A stretch of 64,000 bases of DNA from CBDAQA01 sp965247815 (GCA_965247815.1 CBDFHW010000025.1:186001-250000); one strand, 5' to 3'; positions 35,322 through 43,891 are shown, numbered from the stretch's first letter. Made by a program: numbers and translations. The notes: generated by a model from the letters alone, not told the origin.

Positions 35322-35945
35322 ATGTTTACAGAATCCCAGCTTCAGCAATTAAAAGCACGTCTCGACGAACGGCGCGAGCGTGCGAAGCGTGTCGTCGCTA
35401 CCAGCCTGATGTCTTTCGAGCGGGGGCTTGATCCGTCCGGCGAGCTCGATCGGCTTTGCAGCCTGATGGAATCGCACGGGCTCGACGCCACGGATTTACC
35501 GCTGCCGGCAAAGCAAGTGAAGGCGGCAAAGGTCAAAGCGCACCTCACGCCGTCGATCCAATGGCAACCGGCCGGGGGGAAGCGCACCGCGACGATCATC
35601 ACCGTTCGCGAGAACCTGCCGATCGATCTGGACGCGTACGACTTCGAACCGATCAAGGGGGCTCAGAGCGTCGACGACCTGGCAGCACTGATCGAGGTCG
35701 CGCGGTCCTATCGGCTCGGCACTCCTGCAGGGGCGCCGGCCGGCATTGAACTGCTGACGACCGTCGGCGGGCTGAAATCATCCGAAGCGACTCCCGCGGG
35801 CCTAGCCGGTCGTGGCGTCGTCGACTGGCTGAAAAGCACGGTCAAGCCACGACCGGGAACGGCAGAATCGGCCGCGCGGGGTTTTCAGCTTTGGCAGCTG
35901 CAACTGGCACTGTGTGAGGCCGACGTGATGCGGCAGAACGGTTAG
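35322..35945 (+). CDS. Element protein, unknown
   Basis: 207 residues from ATG 35322 (AAGGA upstream). N-terminal coiled-coil-like helix (QLKARLDERRERAKRVVATS), then a domain with AKVKAHLTPSIQWQPAGGKR and IDLDAYDFEPIKGAQSVDDL. Ends with WQLQLALCEADVMRQNG. No recognised family. It lies in the late region between tail hub and small genes. Confidence 0.5.
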   Translation: MFTESQLQQLKARLDERRERAKRVVATSLMSFERGLDPSGELDRLCSLMESHGLDATDLPLPAKQVKAAKVKAHLTPSIQWQPAGGKRTATIITVRENLPIDLDAYDFEPIKGAQSVDDLAALIEVARSYRLGTPAGAPAGIELLTTVGGLKSSEATPAGLAGRGVVDWLKSTVKPRPGTAESAARGFQLWQLQLALCEADVMRQNG

Positions 35946-36072
35946 GAGTGCAGTCGCCGGGAGTTGTTCTTAAGCCGGGCGTCGCTCGGCCATCTTCGCA
36001 CGCCGCAAAACATCACGGTCGGACCACTCGCCTGAACCGTTCGGAAGATCACCCCCAACAAGGAAAATTCAA

Positions 36073-36411
36073 ATGTCGAACACCATCCAGAAACAAGACG
36101 CCGCTTTCATCGAAGCGCAAGCGAAAGCGGCATGGGCCCGGAACGAAAACGACTGTCAAAAGACGTTCGTCAGCGAGACGGTCTACACCAACGCCATGAA
36201 ACGCGAAGGGCTGCAGATTGCCCAGGACACGACGGCCAAAGCACAGAAGCCGCTGGCCACGTTCGCGCAGTTGGTTGCCGGCTTCCGCGCGTCGTGGGAG
36301 GCGAATGACGACAACTGCCAAGCGACGTTTTTCAGCGAATCGGTCTACGTCGGATACCGCAAGCAACAGCAGCTTCACCAGGACAACTTGCTCGAGGTCG
36401 CGCGGGCGTGA
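36073..36411 (+). CDS. Small protein with an internal duplication
   Basis: 112 residues from ATG 36073 (AAGGA upstream). Two ~32-residue repeats align as (A)xW-x2-N-(D/E)-N/D-(D)-CQ-x-TF-x-SE-x-VY, at residues ~20-50 (AWARNENDCQKTFVSETVY) and ~75-105 (SWEANDDNCQATFFSESVY). Each copy keeps one Trp and one Cys. The function is unknown. A virion or chaperone role is possible from its place among late genes. Confidence 0.55.
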   Translation: MSNTIQKQDAAFIEAQAKAAWARNENDCQKTFVSETVYTNAMKREGLQIAQDTTAKAQKPLATFAQLVAGFRASWEANDDNCQATFFSESVYVGYRKQQQLHQDNLLEVARA

Positions 36412-36491
36412 ATGACCGCGTCGGTTCGGTCGGTCGGTGTCAAAAGCCGGCCGGCCCCACCGGCGCCGGGCCGATCGAGCAAGGCATCGTT

Positions 36492-36749
36492 ATGAATGAC
36501 CCCGTCGACCCACAACTCGCTGCCAAGGCCGATCGGCTGAAAGCTGCGTGCGCCGAAGTGCTCGCCGCGATCGACAAGGCGCTCGACCAGGGCGAGGCAT
36601 TCGAGAAATCGATCTACGACTTGATCGGCCTCGACGACTCTCCCGCGGCCGAGGCGTTCCGGCAGCGACTGGTGGACATCGGCAAAGAACTGGACGGCAT
36701 CGCGCCGGGCCTGAAGCGCGTTCGCGAGCTGGTCAAGTTCGACGGCTGA
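36492..36749 (+). CDS. Small helical protein, unknown
   Basis: 85 residues from ATG 36492. Almost wholly helical: ADRLKAACAEVLAAIDKALD, AFRQRLVDIGKELDGIAPGL. An earlier in-frame ATG at 36408 would overlap the preceding gene and add a low-complexity leader. No family recognised. In tail modules such small acidic helical proteins are often chaperones, but there is no direct evidence here. Confidence 0.45.
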   Translation: MNDPVDPQLAAKADRLKAACAEVLAAIDKALDQGEAFEKSIYDLIGLDDSPAAEAFRQRLVDIGKELDGIAPGLKRVRELVKFDG

Positions 36750-36759
36750 AGGACAAGTT

Positions 36760-37021
36760 ATGCACGAATTATCAACACAACCGACGGCACCGGCCGAACC
36801 GCACGAAGCCGCGCGGGATCTGGCCGACCTGGCTGGCCGGGTTCGCGATCAAGTACCGGCGATATGTCGAAGTCGCGCGGCAGGCGGTCGCGGAAGGACA
36901 CCCCGAAGCGTTCGGCCTGCAGGGCCAGCTGGATCGGGCCGAACCGTACGCCGACGAAGTGGTGGTCCAACTGCGGCGGCTGGCCGAGGCCCTGGCGAGC
37001 AACCCGGGGGCGTCGTCGTGA
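36760..37021 (+). pseudogene. Small helical protein with a frame change
   Basis: ATG 36760 (GAAGGACA upstream) begins a plausible frame, MHELSTQPTAPAEPHEAARD, then LADLAG. The protein-like continuation FAIKYRRYVEVARQAVAEGH to RLAEALASNPGASS lies in the +1 frame and stops at 37021, overlapping the next GTG. The shift occurs around 36830-36845. Either a 1-nt indel or a programmed shift; no obvious slippery heptamer is present, so decay is favoured. Confidence 0.45.
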
Positions 37022-37650
37022 ACATCCCGCTGGACATCATCCGAACCGTGACGACTCACGAAATGGGTCACTACGTCGTCGGCCGCAAGCTCGGGCTGAC
37101 GGTCGTGATGATCGATGCGTTCGGCCTCATCGACCCGGTAAAGTTCAAACTGACCGGCGCGGTGGTGTGGCGTTCGCCAATACCGCCGGCGGTCCGGGCG
37201 GTGTGTGCCATAGCGGGCGTCGTCGCCGAACGGATGTTCTGTGAATCCGCGCGGTTTACGTTCTACGGTCATCCCCTTACGTCGGCGGCGATGAACTTGC
37301 GACCGGTCCCAGCAGACGCCGACTTGTCCCGCGGGGCCGAGCCCGGGTTTGCTGGCGACTTCTGGGCGTTCGTCACGATGGCCAAAGAACTCGGGCGACT
37401 TCGGGACGTCGACACGTTCCTGGCCGAATGCGAGGCGGCGGCGACGGTCATCCTGAAGGGAGAGTCCGGCGAGCTTGAACAGCTGGCCGCAATGGCCGGG
37501 TACCAATGTTTGCAGGCTGGGGTGCACCGTCGTGTACCACCGGGCGGGGTTGTCGGCGACGGGCCGCACCTGCAGAGAAAATACGACGGCAAAACCATCA
37601 CGACGATGGCGGAGTTTTTAGATGCATGGAAGCGAAAGACGCTCCACTAA
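37018..37650 (+). CDS. Stand-alone M41-like metalloprotease domain protein
   Basis: 210 residues from GTG 37018. HEMGHYVVGRKLG is a zinc-binding HExxH (residues ~14-18), followed by RAVCAIAGVVAERMFCES, matching the AG-x-x-AE segment of FtsH-type M41 peptidases, and a helical region DFWAFVTMAKELGRL where M41 carries its third ligand (Asp). No AAA domain or transmembrane helix. The last ~40 residues contain GKTITTMAEFLDAW. A phage-encoded maturation or host-directed protease is possible. Confidence 0.6.
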   Translation: MNIPLDIIRTVTTHEMGHYVVGRKLGLTVVMIDAFGLIDPVKFKLTGAVVWRSPIPPAVRAVCAIAGVVAERMFCESARFTFYGHPLTSAAMNLRPVPADADLSRGAEPGFAGDFWAFVTMAKELGRLRDVDTFLAECEAAATVILKGESGELEQLAAMAGYQCLQAGVHRRVPPGGVVGDGPHLQRKYDGKTITTMAEFLDAWKRKTLH

Positions 37651-37662
37651 CAGAGGTTCATT

Positions 37663-38333
37663 ATGGGTGATTTTGGAATCATCGAAGCGCTTTCGGCCGC
37701 AGCAATCAGCGTGGCCGCCAGCGCGGTTTCGGCGGCGGTCTTCAAACCGAAGTCTCAGCAACTCCCGCAGAACTTCGCAAAAAAACGAGATTACCAAAGG
37801 CGGTTACGTCCCACTGGTATTCGGCCGTCGAATCGTCGGTTGTAGCGTCGGCTGGGTAGGCGACCGCGTGTCGCACGCGGCCGAACATTCGGGGGGAAGC
37901 GAAATCATGTCTCAGCCGAGTTCCGGCAACGTCTACTACGAAGGCGCATGGCACCAGATTGCTTGCGGTCCGATCCGGAAGCTGCACCGGATCTTCGCCG
38001 GCGATCAAACCATCTTCAGCCGGGAGATTGATTTTTCGGTCGTGCCCGACGGCACGTTGTATCAGTTGTCCAGGGGCTTCCAGGCTCGCGACGCCGACTA
38101 TTTCAGGGTCTTCAGCGGGCGAGACAGACTCGACGGCGTCGACTACCAGCCGGTCGATTCTTACCTGAAGAAACACACAGGGCTTTGCCAGCAGCTGGCC
38201 GGGGCTCGCGTTCCTCGTCTGGCAGAGAAAAAACTTAGGCGGCTCGCCGACGTGGCCGGTCATGAAATACGAAATCACCACCGAGCCAGACGGCATCGCG
38301 CAAGGCATCGGGCCCTGGCCGCCGGGTTCGTAG
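37663..38333 (+). pseudogene. Tail-tip (gpJ/GTA gp15-like) protein remnant, two frameshifts
   Basis: ATG 37663 starts GDFGIIEALSAAAISVAASA, a usual hydrophobic N-terminus of tail-tip proteins. After a run of seven A (37779-37785) the reading continues in the +1 frame: NEITKGGYVPLVFGRRIVG, then FAGDQTIFSREIDFSVVPDG. Near 38175 it changes again, to ASSWPGLAFLVWQRKNLGGS, then TWPVMKYEITTEPDG, and stops at 38333. These phrases match the first ~230 residues of very long tail-tip proteins; the remaining several hundred residues are absent. So it is a truncated, doubly shifted remnant just upstream of an intact tape measure. Confidence 0.75.
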
Positions 38334-38387
38334 TCACGGCATCGGTCGCGGGGTCGAACACACACCACACTTAAAAGGAATTCACCA

Positions 38388-41300
38388 ATGGGCGATGAAG
38401 TAAAAAATGTAGTTATTCAGATGAAACTGAAGGACGCTATCAGCGCCGAGACGGCGAAGATCACGGCCGCGCTGAAGTCGATGAAGACGGCCGCCGACTC
38501 GATCAACAAATCGGGCGGCAACATCCTCAGCGGGTTCGGCAGCATCGGCGGGCTTGCCGGTCTGGCCAGCATTGCTGGCGTCGTCGAGGGCATCAAAAAA
38601 GCGATGACGCTCGCGCGTGAAGCGCAGGCGGTCGACGATCACCTGTCGGTCGCGTTAAACGGCAACGTCAAGCAATTCAATCAGATTGCAGACTTAGCAG
38701 AACGAATTGCCAGCAAGACGGTCTACAGCGCCGAAAGCCTGAAGAACGCGGCCGAGCGGTTGCTGGAGCGGGGCGTCTCGATCGACAAAATTCCCGAATC
38801 GCTGCAGGTCGTCGGTGACGTCGCGGCGGCACTCCACGAACCACTGGACAGCGTCGCCGATCAAATCGCGCAGACGTTCGGCGGCACCATCCCGAAGGCG
38901 CTCGGACATGCCATTCCGGCACTGCACAACCTGACTAAGGAAAGTCTGGAATCCGGCGGGGCACTGGAACTGCTGGGCAAGCGGTTCAACGGCCGGGCGA
39001 TCGAAGAGGCCATGACGCCGAGCGGCAAAGCGTTGAAGGCAACAAAAGACATCGAGCAGGCATGGCGCGACGTCGGCCTGGCCATCATCCCGATCGGGCA
39101 GGCGATTCTTCCCGGCCTGGCGAAAGAGCTGGAAAAGTTCGCCATGCCATTCAAAGCCGATTCGGTGGTCGGATGGCTGGACGTCCTCAAAGAAGCCACG
39201 GCGCAGATTAACGGCGATCTGTCATTCATCCTGCAGGTCGCACTGACGGGCATCGGCAAGGTTCTGAATCTGGGGCTCGATACGTTGGACATCGGCGCGC
39301 AGCACGTTCGGTTGTGGGCGGTCGATTTGGTGGAGTTCGTTATCGCCAGCGTCCTGAAGGGCGTTCGCACGGTAGCGCATACGATCGATGATCTTAGTTC
39401 CCACTTGCCGGGGTGGGCCGGGCAACGAACGAACCTGACGGCGTACGTCGACATCGCGACGAACACCAGCGATAAGGCGTTCGCGCCGGTCGTCGAGCAG
39501 GCTTCCGCGGCGGCAAAGGCCGCGACCCGGAAGTTCGCCGACGACTTTTCCAGCGCCATCCCCGACACGATCGCGGCGGCCAGCGCCGCCCGGGACACCA
39601 CCATTGCCGACGTCGAGGACCGGCTCGGGTACGGTAAGGACGTCAATAAAAAGCAGGCCGACTTGGACGCGGCGAAACACGCGGCCGAGGCGGCATCGGC
39701 CGCCAAGAAACGGATCCAGGACGCGGCCGACGAAAAGGATGCTCTGGCGTCGCTGTTCAACGTCCGGCAGGAACTGGAAAGCGGTAAGCATTCCGAGGGC
39801 GTCGGGTCTGCCGATTCTGCCGCGCTGGAGCAACTGAAAGCGGCATACGACGCCCGGGCCCTGACGCTGGAGCAGTATTACGGCCGCCGGGCCGTACTGG
39901 AGAACGCGGCCAGCGACAAAGAGATTCAGCACGTCGGCGAGCAAATCACGTTGCTGGGGGTCAAGGCCGCCAAGGAAAAGCTGGCCGGCGAGCCCGCGAC
40001 TGACACCTTGATGGCCGTACATGATCTGCTGTTGAAGTTGGTCCCACTGGAGGACGCCCGGGCCGCGCGGGCGGCCAAGCTGTTGGACGAGGAACAAAAG
40101 GCCCTGGCGGTCCGCAAGGAAATGGCCGCGACCCTCGAGCGCGAAAACAACGTGCGGGCACTGCACGCGACGGCGGCGATCAACGGCCGGGACGTCTCGG
40201 GAAGTCTGGACACGGCCAACGCCAGTATCCTCGAGCAGCAAATCGCCCAGCAGCAGGAATTGAACGCGCTGAAGGAAAAGGGCGCGAACGCGACGCAGCT
40301 GGAGCAACGGGCCGCGGTGCAGGGGCTGGAGACGAAGGCCGAGCAAATCAAAATCGCCCAGCAGCTAGGCGACGCAGCCGAGCAGCAAATCAAAGCAATG
40401 GGGACGTCGGCCGAGCAGGGGGCTCATGAGGTCGACGCCGGACGAATGACTCCCGACGAGCTGCGGGACAAGATCGCGACCGAGGCGAAGGCGATCGACA
40501 AGTCGCTGCCGACGACCTTTTCGTGGTTCGATCATTTCTTCTCCGCTGAGGACGCGGCCAACTGGAAAGAACGGCTCAAAGGCGCGTTCGCCGACGCCAA
40601 AGCCCAGGCCAAGGCCGCCGCGGACTCCGTGACGCCGTTCATTGCGGATCTGGAGGCCATCGGCAGCGTCGCCCGCAAGTCGCTGGAAAACGGCGTTGCT
40701 TCGAACCTGACCGACGTCGAACTCCGCGCGAAGTCGGCGTCTCAGGCCCTGAAGGATCTGGGGCAAGCGCTGCTGAAAGACATTCTCGACGTTGCCAATC
40801 ACCGGCTGGTGTCGAGCATCGCCGACGGCATCTTCGGCAGCGAAGGCAAGGGAGGCGGGGCCGGCAAGCCGGGGCTGCTGACGGGCGTTCTCAGCACCTT
40901 GCTCGGCGGCGGCGGGAAGAATCCGACCGGCGGCGGGGTGCAAGCGCCCGAAGTCGCCGGGGCCGGCGGGTCGGTGGTGTCGTCGACGCCCGGGGGCGGC
41001 GGGTTCTCGCTCGGGTCGATGTTCTCGGGGCTGGGAAAGAACGTCTCGGGGGCGTGGAGCTCGCTCGGCAATATGTTCGGTGGCCTGGCGTCCGGGGTGG
41101 GCAACGTCGCTGCTGGGGCGGCTTCCGGCGTCGCCGGCGCTGCAGGGAGTGCTGCCAGTGGCGTCGGGGCGTTGCTGGCCGGTATTCTCGGGGCGTTCGC
41201 GACAGGCGGCTACACCGGCAACGGTCATCCTGCAGAGCCGGCCGGCGTGGTGCACGGCGGGGAGTTCGTGCTGAACAAGGCGGCAACGGACCACTACGGC

Positions 41301-41639
41301 GTCGGCGTGCTGAAAGCGATGAACGATCGGAAATACAGTCTTTCGTCGGTTCGCAAGTTCGAGGCGTCGATGGCCAAGCGGCCGACGTTGTTGAACCCGG
41401 ATCTGGCAATGGCCGGCGGCAGTGGTGGTCTTATGGGCGCGGGCAAGGCTCACCTTCAGGGTCTCACCGACGCCGTCGACCGACTCACCGAAGCACACGG
41501 CCAGCAAATGCTGGTCGCGACCACGGTCGACGAAAAGACCGTCAGTCTGATAAGCAAGCATCCGAGCAGCCCGCGTGCGATGGCGGCCATGATGCAGGCG
41601 AATAAAAGCGTCTTCCGTCCGGTCATCAAACAGATGTAA
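38388..41639 (+). CDS. Tail tape measure protein
   Basis: 1083 residues, Ala-rich and mostly helical, with Gly-rich hydrophobic segments near the N-terminus (GFGSIGGLAGLASIAGVVEG) and C-terminus (residues ~830-930, low-complexity GGG). Phage tape-measure marks: LKSMKTAADSINKSGGNILS, AEDAANWKERLKGAFADAKA and the tail-end segment FATGGYTGNG, PAGVVHGGEFVLNKAATDH typical of tape measures. At ~0.15 nm per residue a tail of about 160 nm would follow, if assembled. The frame is intact and the largest in the element. Confidence 0.85.
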   Translation: MGDEVKNVVIQMKLKDAISAETAKITAALKSMKTAADSINKSGGNILSGFGSIGGLAGLASIAGVVEGIKKAMTLAREAQAVDDHLSVALNGNVKQFNQIADLAERIASKTVYSAESLKNAAERLLERGVSIDKIPESLQVVGDVAAALHEPLDSVADQIAQTFGGTIPKALGHAIPALHNLTKESLESGGALELLGKRFNGRAIEEAMTPSGKALKATKDIEQAWRDVGLAIIPIGQAILPGLAKELEKFAMPFKADSVVGWLDVLKEATAQINGDLSFILQVALTGIGKVLNLGLDTLDIGAQHVRLWAVDLVEFVIASVLKGVRTVAHTIDDLSSHLPGWAGQRTNLTAYVDIATNTSDKAFAPVVEQASAAAKAATRKFADDFSSAIPDTIAAASAARDTTIADVEDRLGYGKDVNKKQADLDAAKHAAEAASAAKKRIQDAADEKDALASLFNVRQELESGKHSEGVGSADSAALEQLKAAYDARALTLEQYYGRRAVLENAASDKEIQHVGEQITLLGVKAAKEKLAGEPATDTLMAVHDLLLKLVPLEDARAARAAKLLDEEQKALAVRKEMAATLERENNVRALHATAAINGRDVSGSLDTANASILEQQIAQQQELNALKEKGANATQLEQRAAVQGLETKAEQIKIAQQLGDAAEQQIKAMGTSAEQGAHEVDAGRMTPDELRDKIATEAKAIDKSLPTTFSWFDHFFSAEDAANWKERLKGAFADAKAQAKAAADSVTPFIADLEAIGSVARKSLENGVASNLTDVELRAKSASQALKDLGQALLKDILDVANHRLVSSIADGIFGSEGKGGGAGKPGLLTGVLSTLLGGGGKNPTGGGVQAPEVAGAGGSVVSSTPGGGGFSLGSMFSGLGKNVSGAWSSLGNMFGGLASGVGNVAAGAASGVAGAAGSAASGVGALLAGILGAFATGGYTGNGHPAEPAGVVHGGEFVLNKAATDHYGVGVLKAMNDRKYSLSSVRKFEASMAKRPTLLNPDLAMAGGSGGLMGAGKAHLQGLTDAVDRLTEAHGQQMLVATTVDEKTVSLISKHPSSPRAMAAMMQANKSVFRPVIKQM

Positions 41640-41644
41640 TCCGC

Positions 41645-42103
41645 ATGATCACATGGCAAGAAAAGCTCGACGCGGTCCTTCGGTCCTGGCAGGGCACGCC
41701 GTTTAGTTCCGGCCAGTGCTGCCGGGGCCGCGCCGTCGACTGCCGGTATTTTGTCGTCGGCGTGTTGGACGAGCTGCACGGGACCACCGCGCCGCTGCCG
41801 AGACGCATGCCGCCGGATACGGCCACTCACAACCGGCCCGGGGCGGTCGCGGCGCTGCGGGAAATGATCGACCGATGGCCGAGTAAGAATCTCGACGTGA
41901 AACGCGACGCGCTCGAACCCGGCGACGTGGTCATTGTCCGGCCGCCGCGGTCGCACCGGGACACGTTGAAACACGCGATGATCGTCGGGTTGAACGGCAC
42001 CGTATGGCACGCGTCGATGGCCGGCGTGGGTTATTCGGTTCTCGACGGGCGGGTGGTCGCTCACGCGTTTCGTCCGCTGGGAAAAGAGCGGTGGGGCGGT
42101 TAA
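41645..42103 (+). CDS. NlpC/P60-type tail-associated peptidase
   Basis: 152 residues, 5 nt after the tape measure stop. Catalytic Cys in RGRAVDCRYFVVGVLDEL, His in DTLKHAMIVGLNGTVWHAS, and the ALEPGDVVIVRPP strand of phage NlpC/P60 'cell wall peptidase' proteins. It would cut peptide cross-links in peptidoglycan during DNA entry. In gene transfer agents and many siphophages it follows the DUF2163 hub; here it follows the tape measure. Confidence 0.8.
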   Translation: MITWQEKLDAVLRSWQGTPFSSGQCCRGRAVDCRYFVVGVLDELHGTTAPLPRRMPPDTATHNRPGAVAALREMIDRWPSKNLDVKRDALEPGDVVIVRPPRSHRDTLKHAMIVGLNGTVWHASMAGVGYSVLDGRVVAHAFRPLGKERWGG

Positions 42104-42123
42104 AATTCTGGCTGGTTTGAGTG

Positions 42124-42156
42124 AAGCCCCGCGCCGAGTGCCGGCCGGGGTTTTTC
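42124..42156 (+). terminator. Terminator at the end of the tail operon
   Basis: GC-rich stem (GCCCCGcGCC ... GGCCGGGG) followed by TTTTT at 42151-42155, 20 bp after the peptidase stop. It faces the minus-strand genes at 42180, closing the late operon. Confidence 0.7.
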
Positions 42157-42179
42157 TATGCGCGGTGGCGGGCTACACG

Positions 42180-42461
42180 CTATTTCAGCAAGTCTTTTGC
42201 TTTCGCTACGGCGATCGCCTTCGCGGTGTAATCGCCTTTATGAATCTCAGCGACATAGGCTTCAGGCTCGAAGTATTCTTCGGCCCGATAGTCTCCGTCG
42301 ACAACCCGCACTATCACAACCGCGGGTCGCGGTGCATGCGGTACACCTTCGTGCGGGTTTCTAAAAGACTGTAGCCCCGTCCCGAACGAGACGCGGTAAG
42401 CGCTAGAGGTATAGGAACAGCTGATGTGAAACCCTCGCCATTTATCATCCGATTCAGACAT
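42180..42461 (-). CDS. Small protein downstream of the repressor
   Basis: 93 residues. GFHISCSYTSSAYRVSFGTG, PAVVIVRVVDGDYRAEEYFE, KAIAVAKAKDLLK: a short beta-beta-alpha type domain, no family recognised. Starts 4 nt after the stop of the XRE gene, so it is co-transcribed with the repressor. Expression in the lysogen is likely, for instance as a superinfection or regulatory factor (inference). Confidence 0.5.
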   Translation of the reverse strand: MSESDDKWRGFHISCSYTSSAYRVSFGTGLQSFRNPHEGVPHAPRPAVVIVRVVDGDYRAEEYFEPEAYVAEIHKGDYTAKAIAVAKAKDLLK

Positions 42462-42465
42462 AAGA

Positions 42466-42717
42466 TTATCCTTTTGCTTTCGGCCCGGGCTTCCGCACCT
42501 TCGGCACTTTGGCCAAATCGGCGCGGCGGATTAAATCGGAAGGCTGAACGCCGAGACACCGCGCAACTGATCCAAGTGTTTGAAGTTCAATGTTTGCCTT
42601 GCGGCCAGACTCAATGTCGTTCCATCGCTGGCGACTGATGCCGGCCTTCGATGCGGCGTCAGCTTGGGTCATTCCGGATTCTTCCCTCGCTCGCTTAAGC
42701 CGCTCAATATCCAGCAT
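42466..42717 (-). CDS. XRE/Cro-CI-type repressor
   Basis: 83 residues from ATG 42717; an upstream extension has no support. HTH_3: RLKRAREESGMTQADAASKA, GISRQRWNDIESGRKANIEL, LGSVARCLGVQPSDLIR. No dimerisation or peptidase domain, so more like Cro or a short repressor than LexA-like CI. Divergent from the GIY-YIG gene, with a 110-bp AT-rich intergenic region carrying inverted repeats, the usual layout of a phage switch. Confidence 0.85.
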   Translation of the reverse strand: MLDIERLKRAREESGMTQADAASKAGISRQRWNDIESGRKANIELQTLGSVARCLGVQPSDLIRRADLAKVPKVRKPGPKAKG

Positions 42718-42742
42718 TTTGCTGAGAGTACTGCAAAAGACG

Positions 42743-42764
42743 ACAAATTGCAAAATGCTTTTGT
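42743..42764. promoter_or_regulatory. Candidate operator in the XRE/GIY-YIG divergent region
   Basis: A near-palindrome reading ACAAATTGCA ... TGCTTTTGT across 22 bp. Related half-sites lie nearby: CGACAAA at 42741 and again about 80 bp downstream, and TTTGTAC twice. Candidate multiple operator sites for the XRE repressor, between the two divergent genes. Confidence 0.5.
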
Positions 42765-42827
42765 ACTTCCGAAGGTTGATAATCGAAATAATCGTTTGTA
42801 CTCTTATAAACGACAAAGAGAGATTAA

Positions 42828-43199
42828 ATGGAACTATCGTACTACCAGCAAGGCCCCGTTTTTGTGTATGAAATTTTGGATGATAGCGATCGTGTTAGGT
42901 ACGTTGGCGAATCCCGTAATCCGTACTTCCGAATGCTTCAACACATCCAGTATCTTCGAAAATCTACTCGGGTACAGCGGTGGTTGAGAGCTTCGATTCG
43001 CGCCAATCGCAATTGGTCTTTCAGGATCATCGCTCGATTCCCGAAACGGTCTGACGCACAAAGGTACGAGGCTATTCGGGCGGCGGTTGCTGCCTCGCAT
43101 GGTTCTATTTTGAACACAAATTTTCCGGACTCTGAGCGTCGGCAACTGCTTTCCGACCGAAGAAACCAAAAAAAGCGGCAGCAATGTGTTGCCGGATGA
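42828..43199 (+). CDS. GIY-YIG nuclease-domain protein
   Basis: 123 residues. VFVYEILDDSDRVRYVGESR matches the GIY-YIG core (here VYE...RYVG), followed by NPYFRMLQHIQ and an Arg-rich helix; the catalytic-region Glu/Asn can be placed in RYEAIRAAVA and LNTNFPD. Such small single-domain proteins are common in phages and plasmids. It is the first gene rightward of the switch region, so probably under repressor control. The 3' end is Lys/Arg/Gln rich. Confidence 0.75.
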   Translation: MELSYYQQGPVFVYEILDDSDRVRYVGESRNPYFRMLQHIQYLRKSTRVQRWLRASIRANRNWSFRIIARFPKRSDAQRYEAIRAAVAASHGSILNTNFPDSERRQLLSDRRNQKKRQQCVAG

Positions 43200-43259
43200 A
43201 AATGCTCCCGCGTGTTACTAGCACCGGGAGCGTGGCCAAACCTTCGAAGGAGGTTCAAC

Positions 43260-43520
43260 GTGAACCAGTCTACCAGACCCGCGCCATCGGTGCGCGGGCG
43301 TCTCTCACACCTTGAAGCCCAGCGGACCCGCTGGCAATCCCTGATCACTGACCTTGATCACCCCGACACAGAGCTCTGCGTCGAGACCACCGCGCCGCTG
43401 GTGGCAACGTTCTCGGCGCTGAAGCGGGCCGGCGAACCACTCGACCGCGCTTTGTGCGTCCTGATGGCCAAGCTGCGGCAGCAAATGCTGGCGATCGAGA
43501 CGGCAGGGGGTGTCGAATGA
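43260..43520 (+). CDS. Small protein, first of a coupled trio
   Basis: 86 residues from GTG 43260, with a strong GGAGG 9 nt upstream that decides the start. Helical; LEAQRTRWQSLITDLDHP and PLDRALCVLMAKLRQQMLAI. No family recognised. Its stop overlaps the next ATG (ATGA), as does the next junction, so the three genes are translationally coupled. Confidence 0.55.
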   Translation: MNQSTRPAPSVRGRLSHLEAQRTRWQSLITDLDHPDTELCVETTAPLVATFSALKRAGEPLDRALCVLMAKLRQQMLAIETAGGVE

Positions 43521-43891
43521 TCACCACCCTGCAAAATCTCACTGTTATGCGTCGCCGGCACGTCCGGAGCGGCGAACCGATGCTATTCAGGGTCGGGACG
43601 CTGTTCTACCGACTGCTGATCGTTCCCGCGCCGCTAGTTTGGAACGGCCGCGAGCGCGCAGCCCTGGCGTCGTCACATGACCAGTTGATTCGAATCTCGG
43701 CCGACGTGTCACTCGACCAGCGGCTGACGACGCTGATGCACGAACTGCGTCACTGCTGGAGTTTTCATTTTCACCTGCCAGCTTGCGAGGAAGGCGAGTG
43801 CGAATTCTGCGCCCAGATTTACACAGCAGCGTTCGAGGACCTGAACGATCAAGGGGGCGTCGAAGCCCTGAAAGCGATGAGTGCAGAATGA
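43517..43891 (+). CDS. Small HExxH metalloprotease-like protein
   Basis: 124 residues from ATG 43517. TTLMHELRHCWSFHFHLP has a zinc HExxH; a downstream Glu in CEEGECEFCAQIYTAAFEDL could be the third ligand. Two Cys pairs sit in the same segment. The size and phage-switch neighbourhood recall ImmA-like proteases that cleave repressors, but the sequence is not clearly IrrE/ImmA. Middle gene of a coupled operon. Confidence 0.6.
   Translation: MITTLQNLTVMRRRHVRSGEPMLFRVGTLFYRLLIVPAPLVWNGRERAALASSHDQLIRISADVSLDQRLTTLMHELRHCWSFHFHLPACEEGECEFCAQIYTAAFEDLNDQGGVEALKAMSAE

Noticed and set aside
40850..41200. Gly-rich repeats in the tape measure as a separate repeat element
   Set aside because: In frame throughout and typical for tape measure C-terminal linkers.
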